From the NCBI RefSeq assembly GCF_000732615.1, contig NZ_JPGL01000016.1, forward strand, positions 62,001 through 126,000: a DNA stretch of 64,000 nucleotides, in the 5' to 3' direction. The first letter of the stretch is position 1; the number at the start of each line of letters is the position of its first letter. Under the pieces are notes generated by a model. That model was not told the DNA's origin. It made no database searches and saw only the letters and a program-made list of their open reading frames with translations. The translations under genes were made by a program, and so were the position numbers. Shown one piece after another: positions 44,574 through 55,258 of this stretch. Origin of the DNA: Burkholderia paludis. GTDB lineage: Bacteria; Pseudomonadota; Gammaproteobacteria; Burkholderiales; Burkholderiaceae.

Positions 44574-46310
44574 TTAGCGCGCGAGCGCGGCGCGGATCTT
44601 CTCCGCAACCGTCGCCGCGGCCGCGTCGGCCGGCAGCAGCGTCGCTTCGGCGTCGCGGCGGCCCTGGTACTCGATCTTGCCTTCCTTCAGGCCGCGCTCG
44701 CCGATCACGAGGCGATGCGGCACGCCGATCAGCTCCCAGTCGGCGAACATCACGCCCGGGCGCTCGCCGCGATCGTCGAGGATCACGTCGATGCCGGCCG
44801 CGGACAGTTCCGCGTACAGCTTGTCGGCCGCCTCGCGCACCATGTCGCTGCGGTCGTAGCCCATCGGGCACAGCACGACCTCGAACGGCGCGATCGACTC
44901 GGGCCAGATGATGCCGCGGTCGTCGAAGTTCTGTTCGATCGCCGCGCCGAGAATACGCGTGACGCCGACGCCGTAGCAGCCCATCAGCATCGGCTGCGGC
45001 TTGCCCGATTCGTCGAGGAACGTCGCGCCCATCGCTTCCGAGTACTTGGTGCCCAGCTGGAACACGTGGCCGACCTCGATGCCGCGGCAGATGTCGATCA
45101 CGCCCTTGCCGTCCGGCGACGGATCGCCCTTCTGCACGTTGCGCACGTCGGCAACGTCCGGCTCCGGCAGATCGCGGCCCCAGTTCACGCCCGCGATGTG
45201 ATAGTCGACCTCGTTCGCGCCGACGACGAAGTCGCTCATGTTCGCGACCGTGCGGTCCGCGATCACCTTCACGGGCTTCTTCGTGCCGACCGGGCCGAGG
45301 TAGCCCGGCGGCGTACCGAACCACTCGACGATTTCCTGCTCGGTCGCGAAGCGGTGGTTCTTCAGGCCCGGCAGCTTCGACACCTTGATCTCGTTCAGGT
45401 CGTGATCGCCGCGCAGCATCACGAGCCAGATGGTCGGCTCGGCGCCTTCGTTGTCGGTCGCGAGCACGATCGACTTGATCGTGCGCTCGAGCGGGATCGC
45501 CAGCAGCTCGGCCACGGCTTCGCACTTCGCCTTGCCGGGCGTCGCGACCTTCGCCATCGCTTCGGACGGCGCCGCGCGCTCGTGCGTCAGCGGCAGCGCT
45601 TCGGCCGCCTCGACGTTCGCCGCGAATTCGGACGTCGGGCAGTACGCGATCGCGTCCTCGCCGGTGTCGGCGATCACGTGGAATTCATGCGAGAAGTTGC
45701 CGCCGATCGAGCCGCTGTCGGCCGCGACCGCACGGAACTCCAGGCCGAGGCGCGTGAAGATGCGCACGTACGCGTCGTACATCTTGCGATACGACTCGTT
45801 CAGGCCCGCCGCGTCCTTGTCGAACGAATACGCGTCCTTCATGATGAATTCGCGGCCGCGCATCACGCCGAAGCGCGGACGGATCTCGTCGCGGAACTTC
45901 GTCTGGATCTGGTAGAAGTTCACCGGCATCTGCCGGTAGCTCTTGATCTGGTTGCGCGCGATGTCGGTGATGACTTCCTCGTGCGTCGGCCCGATCACGA
46001 AGTCGTTGTCCTTGCGGTCCTTGAAGCGCAGCAGCTCGGGGCCGTATTGCTCCCAGCGGCCCGATTCCTGCCACAGCTCGGCCGGCTGCACTGCCGGCAT
46101 CAGCAGCTCGATGGCGCCCGCCCGGTTCATTTCCTCGCGCACGATCGCCTCGACCTTGCGAATCGAACGCAGGCCGACCGGCAGGTAGTTATAGATGCCG
46201 CCGGCGACGCGGCGGATCATGCCGGCGCGGACCATCAGCTTGTGGCTGACGATCTCCGCGTCGGCGGGAGCTTCTTTCAGGGTGCCGATAAAGAAACGGG
46301 AAGCTTTCAT
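44574..46310 (-). CDS. proS: Prolyl-tRNA synthetase (bacterial type)
   Basis: Charges tRNA-Pro; the cognate CGG isoacceptor gene is 6 kb away. The 578-residue class II synthetase has motif 1 around [20 protein letters not shown], motif 2 [20 protein letters not shown] and motif 3 [18 protein letters not shown]. The editing insertion domain of bacterial ProS occupies about residues 230-390 ([33 protein letters not shown]). The C-terminal anticodon-binding domain begins near [14 protein letters not shown]. Divergent from rppH. Confidence 0.97.
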   Translation of the reverse strand: MKASRFFIGTLKEAPADAEIVSHKLMVRAGMIRRVAGGIYNYLPVGLRSIRKVEAIVREEMNRAGAIELLMPAVQPAELWQESGRWEQYGPELLRFKDRKDNDFVIGPTHEEVITDIARNQIKSYRQMPVNFYQIQTKFRDEIRPRFGVMRGREFIMKDAYSFDKDAAGLNESYRKMYDAYVRIFTRLGLEFRAVAADSGSIGGNFSHEFHVIADTGEDAIAYCPTSEFAANVEAAEALPLTHERAAPSEAMAKVATPGKAKCEAVAELLAIPLERTIKSIVLATDNEGAEPTIWLVMLRGDHDLNEIKVSKLPGLKNHRFATEQEIVEWFGTPPGYLGPVGTKKPVKVIADRTVANMSDFVVGANEVDYHIAGVNWGRDLPEPDVADVRNVQKGDPSPDGKGVIDICRGIEVGHVFQLGTKYSEAMGATFLDESGKPQPMLMGCYGVGVTRILGAAIEQNFDDRGIIWPESIAPFEVVLCPMGYDRSDMVREAADKLYAELSAAGIDVILDDRGERPGVMFADWELIGVPHRLVIGERGLKEGKIEYQGRRDAEATLLPADAAAATVAEKIRAALAR

Positions 46311-46528
46311 GCGGACGGTTCCAAAAACGGCGCCCCCAGGCGGGGCGCCCGAAAAAGTTTCAAGGAGAAAAAGCTGCGCGCGACGAACGGCGATGGCGCA
46401 GATGACTTAGCAGACTAATCAGGGACAATTCAACCGGCACGCCTCGCGCGGATTCGCTCCGTCACGGTGCGCAGCGCCCGTTATCTGTTTATAATCAAAG
46501 CAATTTTAAAGGATTCGAAGGTGGTTGT
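46311..46528. promoter_or_regulatory. Divergent promoter region proS/rppH
   Basis: A 218-bp gap. A perfect TATAAT lies on the plus strand at 46490-46495, 33 bp before the rppH ATG; the base run 17 bp upstream (GTGCGC) is a poor -35. GGCGCC-rich dyad GGCGCCCCCAGGCGGGGCGCC near 46330-46350 in the proS leader is a possible hairpin. Confidence 0.5.
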
Positions 46529-47176
46529 ATGCTGGATCGTGAAGGCTTTCGCCCGAACGTCGGCATCATCCTCTTGAACGCGCGCAACGAGGTGTTTTGG
46601 GGCAAGCGGCTCCGCGAGCACTCCTGGCAGTTTCCTCAAGGTGGGATCAAGTATGGCGAGACCCCCATGCAGGCGATGTACCGGGAACTGCACGAGGAAA
46701 CGGGCCTGCATCCGGAACACGTCAAGATAATCGGCCGCACCCGCGACTGGTTGCGTTACGAGGTGCCTGACAAGTTCATCAAGCGCGAGGTACGCGGTCA
46801 TTACCGCGGCCAGAAGCAGATCTGGTTCCTGCTGCGGATGGTTGGACGCGATTGCGACATTTGCTTGCGCGCGACCGACCACCCGGAGTTCGATGCGTGG
46901 CGCTGGAACGAGTACTGGGTGCCGCTCGATGCGGTGATCGAGTTCAAGCGGGATGTCTATCAGTTGGCGCTGACGGAACTGTCGCGCTTCCTGCGCCGCC
47001 CGGCGCAGCGAGCCGAGAAGCCGCGCGGGCCGCGTCTGTCGCGCTATCCGCGCGTCATTGGCGCATCGTCCGAGCAAACGCTGACGATTGTCGACACATC
47101 GATAGTCTGTTCGGAGATCGAAGTGGAAGCGAGCACGCTCGACGCGATGCCGCCCCACCTGATCATCGGCAAATGA
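46529..47176 (+). CDS. rppH: RNA pyrophosphohydrolase
   Basis: Removes pyrophosphate from the 5' end of triphosphorylated mRNA, opening it to RNase E decay. The 215-residue protein begins [20 protein letters not shown] and has the Nudix box [20 protein letters not shown] followed by TGL, then [20 protein letters not shown] and [20 protein letters not shown], all typical of RppH/NudH. The last 50 residues are a basic then acidic tail not seen in E. coli RppH. It ends 19 bp before a strong terminator. Confidence 0.94.
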   Translation: MLDREGFRPNVGIILLNARNEVFWGKRLREHSWQFPQGGIKYGETPMQAMYRELHEETGLHPEHVKIIGRTRDWLRYEVPDKFIKREVRGHYRGQKQIWFLLRMVGRDCDICLRATDHPEFDAWRWNEYWVPLDAVIEFKRDVYQLALTELSRFLRRPAQRAEKPRGPRLSRYPRVIGASSEQTLTIVDTSIVCSEIEVEASTLDAMPPHLIIGK

Positions 47177-47195
47177 CGAATCGAACTGCATGACC

Positions 47196-47226
47196 GGGCG
47201 CGACCTTGGTGTCGCGCCCTTTTTTT
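47196..47226 (+). terminator. Intrinsic terminator of rppH
   Basis: GGGCGCGAC (47196-47204) and GTCGCGCCC (47211-47219) form a perfect 9-bp stem with a 6-nt loop followed by seven T residues. It ends only 14 bp before the next start codon, so the next gene must have a promoter overlapping this terminator or rely on readthrough. Confidence 0.92.
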
Positions 47227-47240
47227 ACGAGGAATGCATA

Positions 47241-47798
47241 TTGAAAGCGATTGCTCTCGCGCTCGCATCGATTGCCGCGGCGGCCACGCTGGCAGGTTGC
47301 GCGAATTCGAAGACGCCCACCAACAAGGATGACAGCGCGTTCGTGTATCTGCTGGACCGCCAGGGCAACTGGAAGGAAAACGCGGTCGACTCGCTGCCGC
47401 CGCTGCCGCAGGCGGGCGACCTGCTGCCGTTCAACGTATCGCAGAACACGCCGCTCAAGTTCTTCGTCGACGCGAAGTCGCTCGCGGTCGGCACCGATGG
47501 CGTCGTGCGCTACGCGGTTGTCGTCACGAGCCCCGCCGGCGCGCGCAACGTGAATTACGAGGGCATCCGCTGCGACACCTACGAATGGCGTCAGTACGCC
47601 GCCCTGAATTCCGACCACGACGGCTGGGATCGCACGGTCGAGAACGACTGGCAGCGCATCGAGAACGGCGAGCTGAACGCCTACCATTCCGCGCTCTATC
47701 AGGACTACTTCTGCGCGAACAAGATGCCGCAGGGCTCGACCCGGCAGATCCTGGAGAACATCCGGTTCCATCGCACCGCGATGACGCAGTTGCGCTGA
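47241..47798 (+). CDS. CNP1-like family lipoprotein
   Basis: A 185-residue predicted lipoprotein. The signal KAIALALASIAAAATLAGC ends in a lipobox with Cys at about residue 20. The mature part contains FVYLLDRQGNWKENAVDSLP, FFVDAKSLAVGTDGVVRYAV and ITSPAGARNVNYEGIRCDTY-type wording (TSPAGARNVNYEGIRC), then YQDYFCANKM, matching the CNP1-like family first named in Neisseria; function unknown. The start is TTG with GAGGA 8 bases upstream. Longer frames to the left run through the rppH terminator and are ruled out. Confidence 0.85.
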   Translation: MKAIALALASIAAAATLAGCANSKTPTNKDDSAFVYLLDRQGNWKENAVDSLPPLPQAGDLLPFNVSQNTPLKFFVDAKSLAVGTDGVVRYAVVVTSPAGARNVNYEGIRCDTYEWRQYAALNSDHDGWDRTVENDWQRIENGELNAYHSALYQDYFCANKMPQGSTRQILENIRFHRTAMTQLR

Positions 47799-47838
47799 CG
47801 GTGCGCAGGGCCGCCCGCCCGCTCACCCCGCTCGAATG

Positions 47839-47865
47839 AAAAAGCCCGCATCAAGCGGGCTTTTT
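47839..47865. terminator. Bidirectional terminator between CNP1-like gene and proB
   Basis: AAAAAGCCCGC and GCGGGCTTTTT form a perfect stem with a 5-nt loop (ATCAA), giving a T run on either strand. It separates the convergent plus-strand lipoprotein gene and the minus-strand rplU-rpmA-obgE-proB group. Confidence 0.93.
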
Positions 47866-47894
47866 CATGTGGCGACGGGCACCGGAACGCAGGG

Positions 47895-49013
47895 TCATAC
47901 CAGCACGAGGTTGTCGCGGTGGATCAGTTCGGGTTCCAGCATGTAGCCGAGCACGGATTCGATCTCGCCGCTCGGCTTGCGATGAATCAGTTTCGCCTCC
48001 GCACTGCTGTAGTTCGTCAGCCCGCGCGCCACTTCACGCCCGTCGGGGCCGACACACGCGATGACCTCACCGCGCGCGAACGCGCCCTGCACGCCCGTCA
48101 CGCCGATCGGCAGCAGGCTCTTGCCGCCGGCCGTCAGCTTCTCGACCGCGCCCGCATCGATCACGACATGGCCACGCACCTGCAGATGGTCGGCCATCCA
48201 CTGCTTGCGCGCCGCCATCCGCGCGGTACGCGCGATCAGCTGCGTGCCGATCGCCTCGCCGGCCGCCAGACGCACGAGCACATCGGCCTCCCGGCCGCTC
48301 GCGATGACCGTATTCGCGCCGCTGTGTGCCGCGCGCTTCGCCGCGAGGATCTTCGTCAGCATGCCGCCACGGCCGAGGCTCGAGCCCGCGCCGCCCGCCA
48401 TCGCCTCGAGCTCCGGTGCGCCGGCATTGGCTTCGGCAACGAGCGTCGCGCCCGGATCCTTGCGCGGATCGGCCGTGAACAGCCCCGACTGGTCGGTCAG
48501 GATGATCAGCGCATCGCCTTCGATCAGGTTCGCGACGAGTGCGCCGAGCGTGTCGTTGTCGCCGAACTTGATTTCGTCGGTGACGACCGTGTCGTTCTCG
48601 TTGATGATCGGCACGACGCCGAGCCTCAGCAGCGTGAGCAGCGTCGAACGCGCGTTCAGGTAACGCTCGCGGTCCGCCAGGTCGGCATGCGTGAGCAGGA
48701 TCTGCGCGGTGCGGATGTCGTGCTCGGTGAAGCGGCTCTCGTAGACTTGCGCGAGCCCCATCTGGCCGACTGCGGCGGCGGCCTGCAGCTCGTCGATTTC
48801 CCGCGGCCGCTTGCTCCAGCCGAGCCGTTGCATCCCCTCGGCAATCGCGCCCGAACTGACCAGCACGACCTCCTTGCCCTGTGCGCGCAGCGCGGCAATC
48901 TGGGCCGCCCAGCGGCCGATTGCCGCATGATCGAGCCCCTTGCCGTCGTTGGTCACGAGGCTGGAGCCCACCTTCACCACCAATCGCTTCGAATCCGCGA
49001 TGATCGAACGCAT
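47895..49013 (-). CDS. proB: Glutamate 5-kinase
   Basis: First step of proline synthesis: phosphorylates glutamate. The 372-residue protein starts [20 protein letters not shown] and shows [58 protein letters not shown] and [19 protein letters not shown] of the amino-acid kinase fold. A C-terminal PUA domain follows from about residue 280 (KGHVVID-like [13 protein letters not shown]). The end product proline normally inhibits the enzyme. It follows obgE by 76 bp. An in-frame upstream extension is rejected as it adds only Arg-rich residues. Confidence 0.94.
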   Translation of the reverse strand: MRSIIADSKRLVVKVGSSLVTNDGKGLDHAAIGRWAAQIAALRAQGKEVVLVSSGAIAEGMQRLGWSKRPREIDELQAAAAVGQMGLAQVYESRFTEHDIRTAQILLTHADLADRERYLNARSTLLTLLRLGVVPIINENDTVVTDEIKFGDNDTLGALVANLIEGDALIILTDQSGLFTADPRKDPGATLVAEANAGAPELEAMAGGAGSSLGRGGMLTKILAAKRAAHSGANTVIASGREADVLVRLAAGEAIGTQLIARTARMAARKQWMADHLQVRGHVVIDAGAVEKLTAGGKSLLPIGVTGVQGAFARGEVIACVGPDGREVARGLTNYSSAEAKLIHRKPSGEIESVLGYMLEPELIHRDNLVLV

Positions 49014-49089
49014 CCTGCCGTGTCTCCTGTATCTGATGCGCGATTGAACGCCGACGCCGGGCAACACGCCCGACGCACTCCGGGACCGC

Positions 49090-50205
<1,116 letters not shown>

Positions 50206-50329
50206 TCACTCCGCCCAGTATTTCCGCTATTGTGCCGCGCACCGGCGCGCTTGAACAATCTGCCATTCGGCCGATCGTACGCCGGTTGCGCGATAGTCGC
50301 CGGAACGCACACGCGTCCGGCGGCCAAAT

Positions 50330-50361
50330 AAAAAAAGGCCCCGCGAAGACTGCGGGGCCTT
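50330..50361 (-). terminator. Intrinsic terminator after rpmA
   Basis: On the minus strand GGCCCCGC and GCGGGGCC... arms (50352-50359 and 50337-50344) form an 8-9-bp stem with a 7-nt loop, followed by TTTTTTT. It ends the ribosomal-protein transcript, at least in part, before obgE. Confidence 0.9.
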
Positions 50362-50390
50362 TCGGCTACGAAGCCCGTGGGTGCCTGAAC

Positions 50391-50654
50391 TTAGGCAGCC
50401 GCCGGGACAACGATGACCAGATGCTTCTTGTCCGCGCCCTTCGTCGCGAACTTGACGTGACCGTCGACCAGCGCGAACAGGGTGTGATCCTTGCCCATGC
50501 CGACGTTCTCGCCTGCGTGCATGCGCGTGCCGCGCTGACGCACGATGATGCCGCCGGCATTGATTGCCTGGCCGCCGTACACTTTCACGCCGAGACGTTT
50601 CGACTCGGAGTCGCGGCCGTTCCGGGAAGAGCCGCCTGCCTTTTTGTGTGCCAT
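50391..50654 (-). CDS. rpmA: 50S ribosomal protein L27
   Basis: Binds near the peptidyl-transferase centre of the large subunit. The 87-residue protein starts [20 protein letters not shown] and contains [20 protein letters not shown] and [20 protein letters not shown], all standard for L27. The N-terminus begins directly with MAHKKAGGS, so there is no cleavable Firmicute-type extension. Located 24 bp after rplU and ended by an intrinsic terminator. Confidence 0.98.
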
Positions 50655-50678
50655 CTGATTGCTCCTTTACCGAGGCGC

Positions 50679-50990
50679 TTACGCGTTGATCGCGTCGATG
50701 CGCAGCTCAGTGTAGTTCTGGCGGTGGCCGCCGTGCTTTTGGTAGTGCTTCCGGCGACGCATCTTGAAGATGGTGACCTTGGCATGACGACCGTGCGACA
50801 CAACGGTGGCCTTGACGGAAGCCCCACTGACCAGCGGCGTACCGAACTTAATCGATTCGCCTTCGCCCACTGCGAGAACCTGGTCGAGCGTGATTTCAGC
50901 GTCAATGTCAGCCGGTATCTGTTCTACTTTGAGTTTTTCGCCAACGGCAACCTTGTACTGCTTGCCGCCGGTTTTTATGACCGCGTACAT
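50679..50990 (-). CDS. rplU: 50S ribosomal protein L21
   Basis: Large-subunit protein that binds 23S rRNA. The 103-residue protein reads [20 protein letters not shown], then [20 protein letters not shown] and the basic C-terminal hallmark [21 protein letters not shown] longer in-frame extension upstream crosses the promoter and is rejected. First gene of the rplU-rpmA unit, with a strong promoter about 55 bp upstream. Confidence 0.98.
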   Translation of the reverse strand: MYAVIKTGGKQYKVAVGEKLKVEQIPADIDAEITLDQVLAVGEGESIKFGTPLVSGASVKATVVSHGRHAKVTIFKMRRRKHYQKHGGHRQNYTELRIDAINA

Positions 50991-51045
50991 TGAGAACCTC
51001 ACTCTGGATCCAATTTTTCCGCACACCACGCGCGGAAAACACGTG

Positions 51046-51074
51046 ATTATACATGGGGTTAGCAACGAAGTCAA
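51046..51074 (-). promoter_or_regulatory. Strong predicted promoter of rplU-rpmA
   Basis: On the minus strand TTGACT (51069-51074, 5 of 6) and a perfect TATAAT (51046-51051) are 17 bp apart. Transcription should start near 51039, giving a leader of about 50 nt. This is the best sigma-70 match in the window. Confidence 0.8.
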
Positions 51075-51180
51075 AACCGATCGACGATTACCGTACGGAT
51101 TGCCGTGTGCGGGCCCTGGCCGGATGGCCAAATTCACTACTGCGGCGAGTGCGACAGACCGGGAGATCGCGGATTCGACT

Positions 51181-51186
51181 TATAAT
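51181..51186 (+). promoter_or_regulatory. Probable -10 element of ispB
   Basis: A perfect TATAAT lies 27 bp before the ispB ATG. No good -35 is found at 16-18 bp; GCGACA sits too far upstream (24 bp). The gap is shared with the divergent rplU promoter. Confidence 0.45.
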
Positions 51187-51212
51187 CCGCCGCATCACCC
51201 AATTCCATCATC

Positions 51213-52208
51213 ATGTCGTCGTCCACCGCCTCCCCCACCCTCAGCGCCGCCCACCTGCTCGCTCCGATCACGAGTGACATGGAGCAGGTGAATCGCGTTA
51301 TCCGGCAAAGCCTCGCGTCCGACGTCCTGCTGATCAACCAGATCGCCGAGTACATCATCGGCGCGGGCGGCAAGCGGCTGCGTCCGGCGTTGCTGCTGCT
51401 CGTCGCCGGCGCGCTCGGCGAGACCTCGCACCAGCGGCACGTGCTGGCCGCCGTCGTCGAGTTCATCCACACGGCCACGCTGCTGCACGACGACGTCGTC
51501 GACGAATCCGAGCTGCGCCGCGGCCGCCAGACCGCCAACGCGCTGTTCGGCAACGCCGCGAGCGTGCTGGTAGGCGACTACCTCTACTCGCGCTCGTTCG
51601 AGATGATGGTCGGCGTCGGCAAGATGCGCGTGATGGAAATCCTGTCCGAAGCAACGACGATCATTTCCGAAGGCGAGGTGCTGCAGCTCCTCAACATGCA
51701 CGACGCGGACGTCGACGAAACGCGCTACATGCAGGTGATCCGCTACAAGACCGCCAAGCTGTTCGAGGCGTCGGCTCGCCTGGGTGCGGTGCTCGCGGGC
51801 GCCGATGCGCCGACCGAGGCCGCCGCGGCCGAATACGGCCGCCGGATCGGCACCGCGTTCCAGATCATGGACGACTGGCTCGACTACGCGGGCACCGTCG
51901 AGGCAATGGGCAAGAACGCGGGCGACGACCTGCGCGAAGGCAAGCCGACGCTGCCGCTCATCTATCTGATCGAGCGCGGCACGCCCGAGCAATCGGCGCT
52001 GGCCCGCGAGGCAATCGAACAGGGCGGCACCGATCGCTTCGATACGATCTTCGACGCGATCACGCGCTCGGGCGCACTGGATCACACACTGGAATGCGCG
52101 CGCCAGGAAGCGCAGGCGGCAGCAGCAGCGATCGCCGCATTCCCGGATTCGATCTACAAGGAAAGCCTGCTCGCGCTGTGCTCGTACTCGACGTCGCGGC
52201 AGTCGTAA
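51213..52208 (+). CDS. ispB: Octaprenyl diphosphate synthase
   Basis: Makes the C40 (octaprenyl) side chain for ubiquinone by chain elongation with isopentenyl diphosphate. The 331-residue trans-prenyltransferase shows GAGGKRLRPALLLLVAGAL, the first Asp-rich motif LLHDDVVDESELRRGRQTAN, FEASARLGAVLAGAD, and the second FQIMDDWLDYAGTVEAMGKN. The small residues before the first Asp-rich motif fit a long-chain product; exact length is inferred from Burkholderia using Q-8. Divergent from rplU. Confidence 0.93.
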   Translation: MSSSTASPTLSAAHLLAPITSDMEQVNRVIRQSLASDVLLINQIAEYIIGAGGKRLRPALLLLVAGALGETSHQRHVLAAVVEFIHTATLLHDDVVDESELRRGRQTANALFGNAASVLVGDYLYSRSFEMMVGVGKMRVMEILSEATTIISEGEVLQLLNMHDADVDETRYMQVIRYKTAKLFEASARLGAVLAGADAPTEAAAAEYGRRIGTAFQIMDDWLDYAGTVEAMGKNAGDDLREGKPTLPLIYLIERGTPEQSALAREAIEQGGTDRFDTIFDAITRSGALDHTLECARQEAQAAAAAIAAFPDSIYKESLLALCSYSTSRQS

Positions 52209-52318
52209 GCGCGTGACGTGCGTCGCCGCCACCGCGCGACGACGCACTTTCGACACGGATCTTCATCTGTCTCGAAAATTTTCTTCGCAAAGGTATTCCC
52301 TTTTCGAAAAAACATCGT

Positions 52319-52324
52319 TATAGT
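52319..52324 (+). promoter_or_regulatory. Possible -10 element of tRNA-Pro
   Basis: TATAGT lies about 60 bp before the tRNA within an unusually AT-rich stretch (52265-52340) that has no gene. TTCCCT 17 bp upstream is a poor -35, so the assignment is tentative. Confidence 0.35.
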
Positions 52325-52386
52325 TATGTTCTTGCTCGACGACGCAGCGGTCTTGAAGAAGACTGCGAAATCGGAAGAGTCCAAAT

Positions 52387-52463
52387 CGGGGTGTAGCTTA
52401 GCCTGGTAGAGCGCTACGTTCGGGACGTAGAGGCCGGAGGTTCGAATCCTCTCACCCCGACCA
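52387..52463 (+). tRNA. tRNA-Pro (anticodon CGG)
   Basis: A 77-nt cloverleaf with encoded CCA. Acceptor CGGGGTG (52387-52393) pairs with CACCCCG (52453-52459). The D arm is GTAGCTTAGCCTGGTAGAGC, and the anticodon stem is CTACG/CGTAG around the loop TTCGGGA with CGG at 52421-52423. The T arm is GGAGGTTCGAATCCTC. The tRNA stands alone and is followed at once by an intrinsic terminator. Reads proline codon CCG, common in this GC-rich genome. Confidence 0.97.
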
Positions 52464-52470
52464 GATTTGT

Positions 52471-52502
52471 AAAAACCGTGCACTGCGTGCACGGTTTTTT
52501 TT
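52471..52502 (+). terminator. Intrinsic terminator of tRNA-Pro
   Basis: AACCGTGCAC and GTGCACGGTT form a perfect stem around a TGC loop, starting 8 bp after the tRNA CCA end and followed by a run of eight T residues. Confidence 0.93.
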
Positions 52503-52604
52503 CGTCCGGCCGCCGCGAGTCCGTCGTGTCGTGCGCGACACATCGCGGTCGCCGGCCTCTGCTATATTCCCTCCATTCCTGTCCTTCACTGCCCTTTCCG
52601 ACGC

Positions 52605-53897
52605 GTGGACCAAATTCCCTTATGGGCGCAAATCGGCGCCGTCTTCCTGCTTCTCCTCTGTTCCAGCTTCTTTTCCATTTCCGAGACCGCGATGATGGCG
52701 CTCAATCGCCATCGGCTGAAGCATCTCGCCGGCCAGGGCGCGCTCGGAGCGAAAACCACGCAGGGCCTGCTGACGCGCACTGACCTGCTGCTCAGCGTGA
52801 TCCTGATCGGCAACAACCTGTTCAACACGATCATCCCGGTCCTGACGACGTCGCTGGCGCTGCATACGTTCGGCCGCAACAATCTCGCACTGTCGATCGC
52901 CACCGGCATCGTCGCGTTCCTGATCATCGTGTTCGCGGAAATCGCGCCGAAGATCGTCGGCGCGACCTTCCCCGAACGCATCGCGCTGCCTGCGAGCCTC
53001 GTGATCGCCCCGCTGATGCGCGTGTTCAAGCCGGTCGTCTGGTTCGTCAACGCGCTCGCAAACGGCGTGCTGTGGCTGCTGCGCATCAACACGAAGAAAG
53101 GCCGCGACCAGCGGATGTCGGCCGACGAGCTGCGGGCCATCGTGCTCGAGTCGAGCAGCTTCATGCCGACCAAGCATCGCAGCATCCTGCTCAACCTGTT
53201 CGACCTCGAGAACATCACGGTCGACGACGTGATGGTGCCGCGCCGCCAGATCGAGTCGCTCAACTTCTACGCGCCGCTCGACGACATCCTCCACCAGCTC
53301 GAGACCTGCTATCACAACAAGCTGGTCGTCTATGAAGGCGACATCGACAAGGTGCTCGGCGTGCTGCACGTTCGCAAGACGCTGACCGCGCTGCACAACC
53401 AGGATTTCGACCGCGAAACGCTGCGCACGCTGCTTGCCGAGCCGTATTACGTGCCGTCGGGCACGCCGGTGGTCCAGCAGCTCCAGTTCTTCCAGGAGAG
53501 CCGGCATCGCACCGCGCTCGTCGTCAACGAGTACGGCGAGCTCGAAGGGCTCGTCACGCCCGAGGACATCATCGAGGAGCTGATCGGCGAATTCACGACG
53601 TCGATGCCGCGCAGCGAGCGTGCGGGCGGCTGGGACGAGAACGGCGAATGCATCGTCTCGGCCAGCATGCCGCTGCGCGAACTGAATCGCTGGCTGCACC
53701 TGAAGCTGCCGACCGACGGGCCGAAGACGCTGAACGGCCTGGTTCTCGAAATCCTCGAGGAAATCCCGGAAGACGACGTGTGCCTGAAAATCGGCGACGT
53801 GATGCTCGAAGTGATGCGCAGCGACGACCAGGCCGTCCGCACGGTCAAGCTCTTCAAGCCGCGCGCCACGCGCACCGCACGCGCCGCCACGCACTAG
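52605..53897 (+). CDS. CNNM/CorC-type membrane protein with CBS domains
   Basis: A 430-residue protein with an N-terminal DUF21 (CNNM) membrane domain of four helices (LWAQIGAVFLLLLCSSFFSI, SETAMMALNRHRLKHLA). A CBS pair follows at about residues 200-330 (VDDVMVPRRQIESLN, ALVVNEYGELEGLVTPED), then a C-terminal CorC_HlyC domain (LPTDGPKTLNGLVLEILEEI). Relatives are linked to magnesium or cobalt efflux and were once called haemolysins. GTG is the only suitable start. It sits 83 bp before pilB but is probably not functionally tied to pili. Confidence 0.9.
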   Translation: MDQIPLWAQIGAVFLLLLCSSFFSISETAMMALNRHRLKHLAGQGALGAKTTQGLLTRTDLLLSVILIGNNLFNTIIPVLTTSLALHTFGRNNLALSIATGIVAFLIIVFAEIAPKIVGATFPERIALPASLVIAPLMRVFKPVVWFVNALANGVLWLLRINTKKGRDQRMSADELRAIVLESSSFMPTKHRSILLNLFDLENITVDDVMVPRRQIESLNFYAPLDDILHQLETCYHNKLVVYEGDIDKVLGVLHVRKTLTALHNQDFDRETLRTLLAEPYYVPSGTPVVQQLQFFQESRHRTALVVNEYGELEGLVTPEDIIEELIGEFTTSMPRSERAGGWDENGECIVSASMPLRELNRWLHLKLPTDGPKTLNGLVLEILEEIPEDDVCLKIGDVMLEVMRSDDQAVRTVKLFKPRATRTARAATH

Positions 53898-53980
53898 CCG
53901 AACGGCCGACTACCGGCACCGCCCGCGACGCGCGACCATCTGCGGGTCACGTTCAACAGGCGGCCCGCGGGTCGGCTCAC

Positions 53981-55258
53981 ATGCATTTTTCTCCTCCCGG
54001 CGCGCCGCTGCGCACGCAGCCGCCGCCCGCCCGCTCCGATGCATCGCCCGCCGCGGCACTGCGCGCGCTCGACGCCGCCCAGCTCGACGACGCGCCGGCC
54101 GTGCGGCTGCTGACGGACACGCTTCACGCCGCACGCGTGCGCGATGCATCCGACATCCACGTCGAACCGTTCGAGGCCGGCTGGCGCATCCGCCTGCGCA
54201 TCGACGGCGTGCTGCATGAACACGCGCGGCCGCCCCTTCATCTGCGCGACGCGCTCGTGACGCGAGTCAAGGTCCTGGCGCGCATGGACATCGCTGAACG
54301 GCGGCTGCCGCAGGACGGCAGGCTGCGCCTCTCGATCGACGGCGGCACGCGCGGCGACTACCGGGTCAGCTCGCTGCCCACCATGTTCGGCGAAAAGCTC
54401 GTGCTGCGGCGCCTCGAAACGCTGCCGCCCGACCTCACGCTCGCGCGTCTCGGCTTCGATGCGCAGCAGACGGCCGCGATGGAGGCCGCGATACGCGCTC
54501 CGCATGGCCTCGTGCTCGTCACGGGCCCGACCGGCAGCGGCAAGACGCTGTCGCTCTACTGCGCGCTGCAGATGCTCGATCGCGACACGCACAACGTCTG
54601 CACGGTGGAAGATCCCGCCGAGATCCAGCTCGACGGCATCAGCCAGGTCGGCGTCGCCGAAAAAGCAGGGCTCACGTTCGCGACGGCGCTGCGCGCGCTG
54701 CTGCGGCAGGACCCGGACATCATCATGGTCGGCGAGATTCGCGACGCGGAAACGGCCGACGTCGCGATCAAGGCCGCGCAGACCGGCCATCTCGTGCTGT
54801 CGACACTGCATACGAACGACGCGCCGGCCGCCGTCGCACGGCTGCTCGACATCGGCGTCGCGCCGTACAACCTCGCGGCCGCGCTGCACCTCGTCACTGC
54901 ACAGCGTCTCGTCCGACGGCTGTGCACCGCCTGCCGCGTGCACTCTGACGCACCGCCGGCCGTACTCCGGGAAGCCGGCTGCGACCCGGCGGCGCTCGCC
55001 ACCGGCTGGCGGCCGTTCGTCGCGCGAGGCTGTCCGGCCTGTCACGGCATCGGCTATCGCGGCCGCGTCGGCCTGCATCAGACGATGCCGGTATCGCCCA
55101 GGCTGGCGGAGCGCATCGTCACGCGCGCAAGCGCCGGCGAACTCGCGCAGTGTGCGGCGACCGAAGGCATGCGCAATCTGCGCGACGCGGCACTCGCGCG
55201 CGTGCGGGACGGCACGACGAGCCTCGCGGAAGCCATCGCCGCGACACCTGCGGCATGA
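53981..55258 (+). CDS. pilB: Type IV pilus/type II secretion assembly ATPase (short PilB/GspE)
   Basis: Cytoplasmic hexameric ATPase driving pilus polymerisation. The 425-residue protein has the N2 domain (RVRDASDIHVEPFEAGWRIR, RLPQDGRLRLSIDG), Walker A VTGPTGSGKTLSLY, the Asp box, Walker B PDIIMVGEIRDAETAD, the His box LVLSTLHTNDAPAAV and a tetra-cysteine zinc site CTACRVH ... GCPACHGIGY. It lacks the roughly 140-residue MshEN/N1 domain of typical PilB (about 560 residues), so c-di-GMP control through that domain is not expected. The stop overlaps the pilC start (ATGA). Major pilins are not in the window. Confidence 0.9.
   Translation: MHFSPPGAPLRTQPPPARSDASPAAALRALDAAQLDDAPAVRLLTDTLHAARVRDASDIHVEPFEAGWRIRLRIDGVLHEHARPPLHLRDALVTRVKVLARMDIAERRLPQDGRLRLSIDGGTRGDYRVSSLPTMFGEKLVLRRLETLPPDLTLARLGFDAQQTAAMEAAIRAPHGLVLVTGPTGSGKTLSLYCALQMLDRDTHNVCTVEDPAEIQLDGISQVGVAEKAGLTFATALRALLRQDPDIIMVGEIRDAETADVAIKAAQTGHLVLSTLHTNDAPAAVARLLDIGVAPYNLAAALHLVTAQRLVRRLCTACRVHSDAPPAVLREAGCDPAALATGWRPFVARGCPACHGIGYRGRVGLHQTMPVSPRLAERIVTRASAGELAQCAATEGMRNLRDAALARVRDGTTSLAEAIAATPAA

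Noticed and set aside
43929..46418. Plus-strand frame of about 830 codons opposite marC and proS
   Set aside because: Antisense shadow with His/Arg/Asp-rich composition and no motif; proS on the other strand is complete.
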